A stretch of 5,315 nt of DNA. It comes from an uncultured Eubacteriales bacterium (lineage in GTDB: Bacteria; Bacillota; Clostridia; Oscillospirales; Oscillospiraceae). Shown one piece after another: positions 1 through 5,315 of this stretch. The stretch lies in the NCBI GenBank assembly GCA_902475435.1, contig CABRZL010000123.1, forward strand, positions 1 through 5,315, read 5' to 3'. Position 1 is the stretch's first letter; each line of letters opens with the position of its first letter. Both the position numbers and the translations under genes were made by a program. Below the pieces are notes generated by a model, which was not told where the DNA came from, did no database searches, and saw only the letters and a program-made list of their open reading frames with translations.

Positions 1-22
1 TGGTTTTGAATTGAGTGCTTAT

Positions 23-28
23 GGAGGT
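23..28 (+). promoter_or_regulatory. Ribosome binding site deciding the first start
   Basis: GGAGGT lies 6 bases before the first ATG of an ATG-ATG pair at 35 and 38. This favours a start at 35 (or 38) over the in-frame TTG at 11, which has no Shine-Dalgarno sequence in view. Confidence 0.75.
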
Positions 29-34
29 AAAAAT

Positions 35-211
35 ATGATGTATCGGACAGAATTAGTAGAAGGAATTACCGTGGAAAATGTAACAGAGAAAATCAATGCA
101 AAAATAGAAGAAATGGAAAAGGAAAGCTATCGACTTGTTACGATGTCTTTTTGGGGAACCGAAAGAGCTGTACTGGTTTTCAAAAAAGGGTTAAAGGGTA
201 GTTTGCTTTAA
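35..211 (+). CDS. Small hypothetical protein, DUF4177-like
   Basis: This is a complete 58-residue protein of unknown function. It has no signal peptide or membrane segment and is probably cytosolic. The residues suggest a small strand-helix-strand fold: an opening MYRTELVEG strand, a charged helix rich in Glu and Lys (about residues 15-36), then YRLVTMSFWGTE and a closing hydrophobic strand AVLVFKK. That pattern recalls the small DUF4177 proteins of Firmicutes, and more weakly the Cse60-type small spore proteins. Both are resemblances by eye only. The frame stays open to the left edge of the window, so a longer N-terminus cannot be excluded, but the GGAGGT site makes the ATG at 35 the best start. 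The next gene begins 121 bases downstream, and no functional link to it is evident. Confidence 0.65.
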   Translation: MMYRTELVEGITVENVTEKINAKIEEMEKESYRLVTMSFWGTERAVLVFKKGLKGSLL

Positions 212-332
212 CACATAGTTTGCTTTTGAACTGTCGTCTATGGTGCGTTGACAGACTGGTAATCTCGACTATTCGTTAAAGGACTTTATTGTGGACTGTT
301 CGAGCAAGCCATTGGGCTTTGAGGTGACAAAT
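212..332 (+). other. Intergenic gap before the DUF523 gene
   Basis: I see no gene here. There is a weak inverted repeat (CTGTC at 231-235 and GACAG at 250-254) with no following T-run, so it is not a convincing terminator. A TTGACA hexamer at 248-253 has no good -10 partner at 16-18 bases. GACTATTCG (267-275) and GACTGTTCG (294-302) are near-identical 9-mers of unknown meaning. A 5-bp hairpin (306-310 with 315-319, 4-base loop) sits directly before the ribosome site of the next gene. Confidence 0.4.
321..326 (+). promoter_or_regulatory. Ribosome binding site of the DUF523 gene
   Basis: GAGGTG lies 6 bases before the ATG at 333. It selects that start over the in-frame GTG at 291, which would add 14 residues that do not belong to the family's N-terminus. 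Confidence 0.75.
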
Positions 333-749
333 ATGAAAGTATTGGTTAGTGCTTGTATTATGGGAGAGAACTGTAAATATAATGGGAAAAACAACAAAAA
401 TTCAGCAGCTATCCATTTTTTAAAAGATAAAGAAGTGATTTCTATCTGCCCGGAAGTATTAGCAGGAATGGAAACTCCCAGACCCTGCGCAGAAATTGTG
501 AATGGGAGAGTAGTTGATGAAAACGGAAATGATGTTAGTTTAGAATATAATAAGGCAGTGGCAGTTGCATTATCGAAAATTCAGAATGAAGAGATTGATT
601 TAGTTATATTACAATCCAGAAGCCCTACCTGTGGTGTTAATCAGATATATGATGGTAGCTTCACTGGAAAGTTAGTTTCTGGAATGGGTTTGTTTGCAAA
701 GGCATTAAAACAAAAAGGATATCATGTCATTGATGTTGAAGAAATATAA
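333..749 (+). CDS. DUF523 family protein (TudS-like)
   Basis: This is a complete 138-residue protein, the usual length for single-domain DUF523. The family motifs appear in order: SACIMGENCKYNGKNN (residues 6-20), CPEVLAGMETPRPCAEI (39-55) and SRSPTCG (95-101). Cys8, Cys39 and Cys100 occupy the three positions that bind a [4Fe-4S] cluster in characterised TudS-type members, which desulfurise thiouracil-like substrates. Cys14 and Cys52 are extra. Whether this protein is a desulfidase or another cluster protein cannot be told from sequence. It has no signal peptide or membrane helix, so it should be cytosolic. The ATG at 333 follows a GAGGTG site and starts exactly at the conserved MKVLVSAC N-terminus. 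The gene is AT-rich, unlike the resistance module that follows, and seems unrelated to it. Confidence 0.9.
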   Translation: MKVLVSACIMGENCKYNGKNNKNSAAIHFLKDKEVISICPEVLAGMETPRPCAEIVNGRVVDENGNDVSLEYNKAVAVALSKIQNEEIDLVILQSRSPTCGVNQIYDGSFTGKLVSGMGLFAKALKQKGYHVIDVEEI

Positions 750-885
750 GTTTACCATTTTTCATTTGTTGAGGGATAAGGTTCCTAACGCATTAAGGCT
801 GCATTTTTATATTCGCCTGATGCAAATGTCAATGGGAGCATGAGCGACTATATCATAGAATATTATTTTTTTCACGGAGGCTGAT
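750..885 (+). other. Intergenic gap between DUF523 gene and resistance module
   Basis: No convincing gene is present. An imperfect hairpin can form (GCAT at 790-793 with ATGC at 820-823, and AGGC at 796-799 with GCCT at 815-818). It has no T-run after it. A run of seven T (866-872) lies just before the regulator's ribosome site, with only a 4-bp stem ahead of it. AT-rich -10-like hexamers (TATCAT at 851, TAGAAT at 856, TATTAT at 861) lack a recognisable -35, so the promoter of the two-component genes must be nearby but cannot be placed. The base composition shifts upward at the end of this gap. Confidence 0.4.
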
Positions 886-1554
886 ATGAAAGAAAAAATA
901 TTGATAATAGAAGATGATCCGTTGATACGGAATGAATTGAAAACGCTGCTGCAAAGCAATGGCTATGAAGCGGCGGCTCCGGAAGATTTTTCTGATGTGA
1001 TTGATCGGATCAAAGCCGAACAGCCACACTTGATTTTGCTGGACATCAAACTGCCGGGGACCAGTGGCTTTTCTCTCTGCACCGAGATTCGCACATTTTC
1101 CGAAGTGCCAATCATCTTTGTGACAAGCTGCAACACGGATATGGACGAGCTGAATAGCATCATGCTGGGTGGAGACGCTTTTATCACGAAGCCCTATAAC
1201 ACAGCAATCCTGCTTGCGAAAATTGCTTCTCTGCTGAAGAAAGCCTATCCCGCACAGCAACGGGAGCAGATCGTCTATGGAGATGCGGTGCTGCATCTGG
1301 AATCCAGCAGTTTGGACTATAATGGACGGAGCGTAGAACTTACTAAGAACGAATTGAAAATTCTCTATTACCTGTTCAGGAACGGTGGAAAAATCTGTTC
1401 TCGTGGAGATATGATTGAGTATTTGTGGGACAATCAGTTATATGTGGATGACAATGCTTTGAGCGTCAATATCAACCGCATCCGGGAAAAACTTGTGGGC
1501 ATCGGCCTGACGGATTTTATTAAGACAAAGCACCGACAGGGGTACACGATATGA
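886..1554 (+). CDS. Response regulator, OmpR/PhoB family (BceR-like)
   Basis: This complete 222-residue cytosolic DNA-binding regulator should be phosphorylated by the kinase encoded next to it. The receiver domain covers about residues 1-120: acidic pocket E9-D10-D11, phospho-acceptor D53 in LLDIKLPG, T80, and K102 in FITKPY. The C-terminal winged-helix domain (about 128-222) carries the ELTKNELKILYYL segment, the predicted recognition-helix region DDNALSVNINRIREKL, and the wing ending HRQGYTI. All key receiver residues are intact. GGAGG at 876-880 lies 5 bases before the ATG. The stop overlaps the kinase start as ATGA, indicating translational coupling. From the family and the gene order it should activate the transporter genes downstream, probably through the direct repeat at 2589-2610. 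The specific BceR assignment rests on context, while the OmpR-family assignment is firm. Confidence 0.95.
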   Translation: MKEKILIIEDDPLIRNELKTLLQSNGYEAAAPEDFSDVIDRIKAEQPHLILLDIKLPGTSGFSLCTEIRTFSEVPIIFVTSCNTDMDELNSIMLGGDAFITKPYNTAILLAKIASLLKKAYPAQQREQIVYGDAVLHLESSSLDYNGRSVELTKNELKILYYLFRNGGKICSRGDMIEYLWDNQLYVDDNALSVNINRIREKLVGIGLTDFIKTKHRQGYTI

Positions 1555-2564
1555 ACAGCAGACGATATTGGAAAAACAGGCTGCCATTTCTGCTGACGAA
1601 CCTTGTTTGTATGGCTGCACTCACTGTATTTCTGCTGGTGTGCGGAAATTCGGTTTCCGCAGTATTATTGATCCTGATCGTATGGGCATTGGTTTTGCTG
1701 ACAGGACTTATCCTCACTTACTGGAAACGAAAGCGGCAGATGAAAAAACTTCTGGATATGGCGGAGCAGCTCTCCGAGAGATACCTTATTTCCGAAGTGA
1801 TGGAGCTGCCGGAACAGGCTGAGGATCAGGTTTACTATCAGCTTTTGAAAATGGCTGGAAAATCCATGTTGGAGCAGATCGGGGAGGTCGAGCGGGAACG
1901 CCTGGAGTACAAGGAATACATTGAACAATGGATTCACGAAATCAAAACGCCCATTACTGCCATGAAACTTCTATGTGAAAACCATCGGATGGACTGGACA
2001 AAAGAACTTCTGCTGGAACTGGAAAAGACCAACCGCTTTACCGAACAGGCTCTTTATTATGCCCGCAGTGAGCATACAGAGAAAGATTATTCTGTCCGGG
2101 AAATGGCACTGTCCCAAGTGGTGCATCAGGCGATTGCAGATAATAAATATCTGCTGCTCCAAAGTGGTATGCGTCTGGAAGTGGAGGAAATGCAGGACAC
2201 GGTTTATTCAGATGAAAAGTGGGTGCGCTTTATTCTGAACCAACTGATTGCCAATGCGGTCAAGTATCGTACGGAACAGCCGGTTCTCCGCATTTCTACT
2301 CATAAACGGCAGGATCAGGTTGTTCTTGTCGTGGAGGACAATGGAATCGGGATTGCTGCGTCCGATCTGCCCCGTATCTTTGAAAAGGGATTTACCGGTC
2401 AGAATGGTCGTATGGTCCAGCAGTCCACAGGCATTGGCCTGTACCTATGCAAACGGCTTTGTGAAAAGCTGGGCATTGGCATTACGGCGGAGTCGTCGGA
2501 ACATGGCACAGCAATTTCCCTTTCTTTTCATATTAACTGTTTGATTCATGAAGTGCAGAGCTGA
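1551..2564 (+). CDS. Intramembrane-sensing histidine kinase (BceS-like)
   Basis: This complete 337-residue membrane kinase has two closely spaced hydrophobic segments (about residues 13-31 and 35-57), with only a few residues outside the membrane between them and no extracellular sensor domain. That is typical of kinases that take their signal from a partner BceAB-type transporter. A charged linker (58-120) leads to the phospho-acceptor H129 in QWIHEIKTPI. The ATPase part shows the N-box NQLIANAVKY (N235), the G1 box DNGIG (263-267), the F-box RIFEKGFTG (275-283) and the G2 box TGIGLYLCK (from 293), so it should be catalytically competent. Its start overlaps the regulator stop, so the two are one transcription unit. 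The last codons form the left arm of a hairpin (2550-2581). The family's role is autophosphorylation and phosphotransfer to the regulator. The inducer is unknown. Confidence 0.95.
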   Translation: MNSRRYWKNRLPFLLTNLVCMAALTVFLLVCGNSVSAVLLILIVWALVLLTGLILTYWKRKRQMKKLLDMAEQLSERYLISEVMELPEQAEDQVYYQLLKMAGKSMLEQIGEVERERLEYKEYIEQWIHEIKTPITAMKLLCENHRMDWTKELLLELEKTNRFTEQALYYARSEHTEKDYSVREMALSQVVHQAIADNKYLLLQSGMRLEVEEMQDTVYSDEKWVRFILNQLIANAVKYRTEQPVLRISTHKRQDQVVLVVEDNGIGIAASDLPRIFEKGFTGQNGRMVQQSTGIGLYLCKRLCEKLGIGITAESSEHGTAISLSFHINCLIHEVQS

Positions 2565-2591
2565 GAACCGTTCTGCACTTCTTACATTTTT
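2550..2591 (+). terminator. Terminator-like hairpin at the kinase stop
   Basis: GAAGTGCAGA (2550-2559) is exactly complementary to TCTGCACTTC (2572-2581). A G-T wobble and a C-G pair extend this to about 12 bp around an 8-base loop. The kinase stop codon (2562-2564) falls at the start of the loop. A T-rich tail (TTACATTTTT) follows, broken by A and C near the stem, so termination may be partial. It would separate regulator/kinase transcription from the transporter genes. Confidence 0.65.
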
Positions 2592-2610
2592 GTTAGAACT
2601 TTGTAAGAAA
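2589..2610 (+). promoter_or_regulatory. Candidate response-regulator operator (11-bp direct repeat)
   Basis: TTTGTTAGAAC (2589-2599) and TTTGTAAGAAA (2600-2610) are head-to-tail and match at 9 of 11 positions. An 11-bp period places both copies on the same face of the helix, the usual arrangement for OmpR/PhoB-family dimers. The pair ends 2 bases before a -35-like hexamer, a position suited to activation. That this module's own regulator binds here is inferred from location. Confidence 0.6.
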
Positions 2611-2612
2611 AC

Positions 2613-2640
2613 TTGATACAAACGAAGCCGCTCTTATTTT
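2613..2640 (+). promoter_or_regulatory. Candidate promoter of the transporter genes
   Basis: TTGATA (2613-2618) and TATTTT (2635-2640) are separated by 16 bases. The -10 element is weak, as expected for an activator-dependent promoter. TACAAT (2640-2645) is a better -10 match, but it is 21 bases from TTGATA and would leave almost no leader before the ribosome site. The predicted transcript starts near 2647. Confidence 0.5.
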
Positions 2641-2653
2641 ACAATAGAGATCA

Positions 2654-2659
2654 GAGGTG
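2654..2659 (+). promoter_or_regulatory. Ribosome binding site of the ABC ATPase gene
   Basis: GAGGTG lies 6 bases before the ATG at 2666. The in-frame GTG at 2657 is part of this site, so it is not the start. Confidence 0.75.
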
Positions 2660-2665
2660 ATAACA

Positions 2666-3433
2666 ATGAAAGAAATTTTGAAACTGGATCATATCCAAAA
2701 ATATTACGGAAATGGCGGGAATGTTACAAAAGCAATTCAGGACATCAGCTTTTCCGTTCAAGAGGGAGAATTTGTAGGAATCATGGGAGCATCCGGTTCC
2801 GGCAAGACCACCCTGCTCAACTGTATTTCCACCATTGATATGGTCAGTGCGGGACATATCTATCTGGATGGAACCGATGTGACGGAAATCAATGAAAAAC
2901 AGATTGCCCGGTTTCGCCGGGAAAATCTTGGATTTGTGTTCCAGGATTTTAACCTGCTGGACACGCTGACCATTTCGGAAAACATAGCCCTGGCGCTGAC
3001 CATCAACAAGGTTCCCGCAGGCGAGATTGATGGGCGGGTGCGGGAAATGGCCGGAAAGCTGAATATCACGGATATTCTGGATAAGTACCCCTATCAGGTG
3101 TCCGGCGGCCAGAAGCAGCGGTGCGCCTGTGCCAGAGCCATTATCAACCAGCCTAAGCTGATTTTGGCGGATGAACCCACCGGTGCGTTAGACAGTCACT
3201 CGTCCCAGATGCTGCTTTCTACGATTCAGAGTATCAACGAAGATCTCGGAGCCACGATCCTGATGGTGACACACGACGCTTTCTCGGCAAGCTACGCCAA
3301 TCGCATTCTCTTTTTGAGGGATGGCGCGATCTTCACGGAAATCCGTAAGGGTGGTGATTCCCGCAGGACTTTCTTTGAAAAAATCCTGGATGTCCTCACC
3401 ATGATGGGAGGGGGCATGAATGATGTACGCTAA
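2666..3433 (+). CDS. ABC transporter ATP-binding protein (BceA-like)
   Basis: This complete 255-residue nucleotide-binding subunit belongs to the MacB/LolD-type ABC group that partners FtsX permeases. All motifs are intact: Walker A GASGSGKT (41-48), Q-loop Q93 in FVFQDFNLLD, signature SGGQKQR (146-152), Walker B LILADEP (165-171), D-loop ALDS (174-177) and switch H203 in VTHD. The C-terminal tail after about residue 222 (IRKGG onward) resembles the short extension of BceA-type ATPases. It powers the membrane partner encoded immediately downstream, whose start lies inside this gene's end (14-base overlap), so the pair is translated together. In known systems the complex frees lipid II cycle targets from bound peptide antibiotics and drives signalling through the kinase. 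The hairpin, direct repeat and promoter just upstream suggest transcription separate from, and inducible by, the two-component genes. Confidence 0.95.
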   Translation: MKEILKLDHIQKYYGNGGNVTKAIQDISFSVQEGEFVGIMGASGSGKTTLLNCISTIDMVSAGHIYLDGTDVTEINEKQIARFRRENLGFVFQDFNLLDTLTISENIALALTINKVPAGEIDGRVREMAGKLNITDILDKYPYQVSGGQKQRCACARAIINQPKLILADEPTGALDSHSSQMLLSTIQSINEDLGATILMVTHDAFSASYANRILFLRDGAIFTEIRKGGDSRRTFFEKILDVLTMMGGGMNDVR

Positions 3434-5315
3434 ACTGGCACTTCGCAATGTCCGCCGAACAGCCAGAGATTACTTGATTTATGTGGTTACACTGGTTTTG
3501 TCGGTTGGAATGTTTTATGGATTCTTTTCTCTGGTAAGTCCCTATTACAATGCGACACTTCCCGTACCCATCCATTTAGATGTACTGAAGAAAATGATGC
3601 GGATCGCGGTACCATTGGTGGGACTTTTTGTAGTATTTTTGATGTCCTATGTTAATTCCTATATGCTTCGGCGTAAACAGAAGGAATTTGCGATTGAAAC
3701 GATTATTGGGATGGAGCAGAAAACAGTTGCCTTCTTATTCTTTTTGGAAACTTCTGTTATGGGAGCTGCTGCGATTTTATTAGGTGTACTGTTGGGAATG
3801 CTGCTTTCTCAGATTATCAGTGTGATTGTTGTTCAATCTTTCGGTGAGAATTACCATTTGCATTTGTCTCTGTTTCCGGACACTTTTCTTGGAACTGTTA
3901 TCTTTTTTGGTGCGATTGTACTTTTGCTGGGAATTAAGAACCTGTTTGCTGTACGAAAACTGAAAATCATTCAGATGTTGCAAAATAGCCAGAAAGGTGT
4001 AGAAAATATTCCTTTAACGAGGCAGGTTGGGAAGTGGGTGGTGGTCTGTACCGCAGTTTCAACTGTGATCCTTGGGATGATGGCTGCTCTAAGCTGTTTG
4101 GTTTTACATTATCCGGCAGCTCTTTTCAGGGTATTGTTTCTGACTTTCCTGGCTGCTGGCTTTTTGGTATCAGCTGTGTTTTTCTTTCTTGCCGGCAGAA
4201 AGAAAAGAGATGGAAGTGGTCCGCTAATGGCACTCACAATTTTTGGAGCTGCTGAAGGGATTGCTCTTTTGGTTCTTTCCCCGCTTTTTGATTCGTTGGT
4301 ACGCCAAAGAATAGCGATACAGGCGTATTTGACGATGCCACCAGTCTTTGCACTATTGCTTCTTGTATTTTCCTTGATTGCTTTTTTTAGCAATCTTACT
4401 TGGTGGCTATCAAAAATGATTCGTAAGCCTTCTGCCAGATACTATCGGAATCTGTTCTGGCTTGGGCAAATCAAGAGTAGAATGGGAACCAGTTCCAAGA
4501 CGATGGGGGTCATCTCCTGCGTCCTGACAGCAGCTCTGGTCCTCTTTTCCTATCTTCCCGTTCTGGCGCTTCGGATTCAATCGTACCAGCTCGCTCTTTC
4601 TGTATACGATGTGCAGGTAGGGACGATGTACCGGGCAGAAGAATCTTTGTTACCAACAGGGACTCTGGACTATGATGCGATTACCGACTATCTGGAACAA
4701 GGGGGATACTCTGTAACTGGAAAGGCGCAGGGAGAGCTTTACTTCCTTGCGAATGAGGATATTGGTAACGGGCAAAAGAAAATTCCGTTTCTTGCGGTTT
4801 CGTTATCTGACTATAATGAATTGAGGGCGTTGTCTGGTCTGGAACCGGCTGTGTTGCCCAATGATACATTTGGGGTTTCTTGGAACCGGGAAGCAGTAGA
4901 AACGGAGATGCAGGAAATTGACCGAAATATCCGTCAGATCCAAGTGAATGGCATTGTTCTTAATAAGGCCCAGGACGCCGACTTTCAGGATTCGATAGGA
5001 ATTAACCTGTTTACCAGCAGGACAAAAGCGGTTTATGTTTTGCCGGACGTAGCTATCTCAGACCTTCGGATTGCGACCACATTTTATTCTGCAAATACCG
5101 ATAAGCCTTTAACTTATGAATTTGCAAAACAATTTGAAGAAAATATGGGCACATATCAGAGAGAACTTGGGAATTTCCCGCCGGAGTCTGCATTTATTCG
5201 TTTGAATACCTTACAGTCCAATGAGGGTATTTCAAATATGCTGTTATTGTCACTGATTGGCACTTATGCGGCGCTTGTGTTGTTAGTAAGCAGTTTTACT
5301 ATGTTATCGGTGCAA
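3420..5315 (+). CDS. FtsX-like ABC permease (BceB-like), 3' end missing
   Basis: The frame is open for 632 codons to the window edge. GGAGG at 3407-3411 lies 8 bases before the ATG at 3420, which is followed by a second ATG. The N-terminus (YAKLALRNVRRTARDYLIY) is typical of Bce-type permeases. Hydrophobic segments lie near residues 19-39, 62-82, 112-138 and 155-175 (the first FtsX unit, with the cytoplasmic RRKQKEFAIETIIGM motif at 84-98). Others lie at 206-229, 235-259, 269-290, 307-330 and 363-386. A largely polar region of about 215 residues follows (388-604), the expected extracellular peptide-sensing domain. A further helix (607-630) then runs to the edge. Classical BceB has two helices where four hydrophobic segments lie here (206-330). 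The gene should form the membrane part of a peptide-antibiotic detoxification and sensing transporter with the preceding ATPase. Substrate unknown. Confidence 0.93.
   Translation, partial: MMYAKLALRNVRRTARDYLIYVVTLVLSVGMFYGFFSLVSPYYNATLPVPIHLDVLKKMMRIAVPLVGLFVVFLMSYVNSYMLRRKQKEFAIETIIGMEQKTVAFLFFLETSVMGAAAILLGVLLGMLLSQIISVIVVQSFGENYHLHLSLFPDTFLGTVIFFGAIVLLLGIKNLFAVRKLKIIQMLQNSQKGVENIPLTRQVGKWVVVCTAVSTVILGMMAALSCLVLHYPAALFRVLFLTFLAAGFLVSAVFFFLAGRKKRDGSGPLMALTIFGAAEGIALLVLSPLFDSLVRQRIAIQAYLTMPPVFALLLLVFSLIAFFSNLTWWLSKMIRKPSARYYRNLFWLGQIKSRMGTSSKTMGVISCVLTAALVLFSYLPVLALRIQSYQLALSVYDVQVGTMYRAEESLLPTGTLDYDAITDYLEQGGYSVTGKAQGELYFLANEDIGNGQKKIPFLAVSLSDYNELRALSGLEPAVLPNDTFGVSWNREAVETEMQEIDRNIRQIQVNGIVLNKAQDADFQDSIGINLFTSRTKAVYVLPDVAISDLRIATTFYSANTDKPLTYEFAKQFEENMGTYQRELGNFPPESAFIRLNTLQSNEGISNMLLLSLIGTYAALVLLVSSFTMLSVQ

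Noticed and set aside
248..275. TTGACA as the -35 of a promoter for the DUF523 gene
   Set aside because: The hexamer is perfect, but no reasonable -10 lies 16-18 bases downstream (only ATTCGT-like sequence).
291..332. GTG start extending the DUF523 protein by 14 residues
   Set aside because: The ATG at 333 has a well-placed GAGGTG site and starts at the conserved family N-terminus. The extension contains a small hairpin and the ribosome site.
790..872. Rho-independent terminator after the DUF523 gene
   Set aside because: The imperfect hairpin (790-823) is not followed by a T-run, and the T-run at 866-872 has only a 4-bp stem before it.
853..1296. Minus-strand 147-codon frame opposite the regulator gene, and similar antisense frames elsewhere
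   Set aside because: The regulator's reading frame carries complete family motifs. The antisense frames have no recognisable domains and are shadows of real coding sequence.
2581..2607. CTTACA and TGTAAG as a BceR-type TNACA-N4-TGTAA box
   Set aside because: The half-sites are 15 bases apart instead of 4, and the left half lies in the hairpin. The 11-bp direct repeat explains the region better.
4034..4255. Separate 73-codon + strand frame within the permease region
   Set aside because: The permease frame is continuous from 3420 to the window edge, and this frame is a shadow of it.
3420..5315. Permease as a broken gene
   Set aside because: Codon-by-codon reading shows no stop or frameshift. 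It is incomplete only because the window ends.

Overview
The window looks like chromosomal or accessory DNA of a low-to-mid GC Gram-positive bacterium, most likely a gut-type Clostridia (Lachnospiraceae or a relative). This rests on strong GGAGG-type ribosome sites, the AT-rich left end, and a Bce-type peptide-antibiotic resistance locus in the usual Firmicutes gene order. Every gene is on the + strand. I see no RNA genes, CRISPR array, insertion sequence or attachment site.

Left part (1-885): a 58-residue hypothetical protein (35-211), then a 138-residue DUF523/TudS-like protein (333-749) with the three cysteines expected for an iron-sulfur cluster. Two gaps without a convincing gene (212-332 and 750-885) flank the second gene. 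This part is AT-rich.

Right part (886-5315): a four-gene Bce-type module. An OmpR/PhoB-family response regulator (886-1554) overlaps by ATGA with a short two-TM, intramembrane-sensing histidine kinase (1551-2564). A 101-base gap follows. It holds a terminator-like hairpin that begins inside the kinase stop region, an 11-bp tandem direct repeat that looks like a response-regulator operator, and a plausible promoter. Next come an ABC ATPase (2666-3433) and, overlapping it by 14 bases, an FtsX/BceB-type permease (3420 to the window edge, 632 codons present, 3' end missing).

Expected working model, from the known B. subtilis BceRS-BceAB and related systems: the permease, with its large extracellular domain, and the ATPase form a transporter that protects lipid II cycle intermediates from peptide antibiotics such as bacitracin or lantibiotics. 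The transporter also signals to the kinase, which has no sensor domain of its own. The kinase phosphorylates the regulator, and the regulator activates the transporter promoter at 2589-2640. The target peptide cannot be read from the sequence. The module belongs to a known class. Its most distinctive points are the regulatory gap and a permease with two more hydrophobic segments before the extracellular domain than classical BceB.
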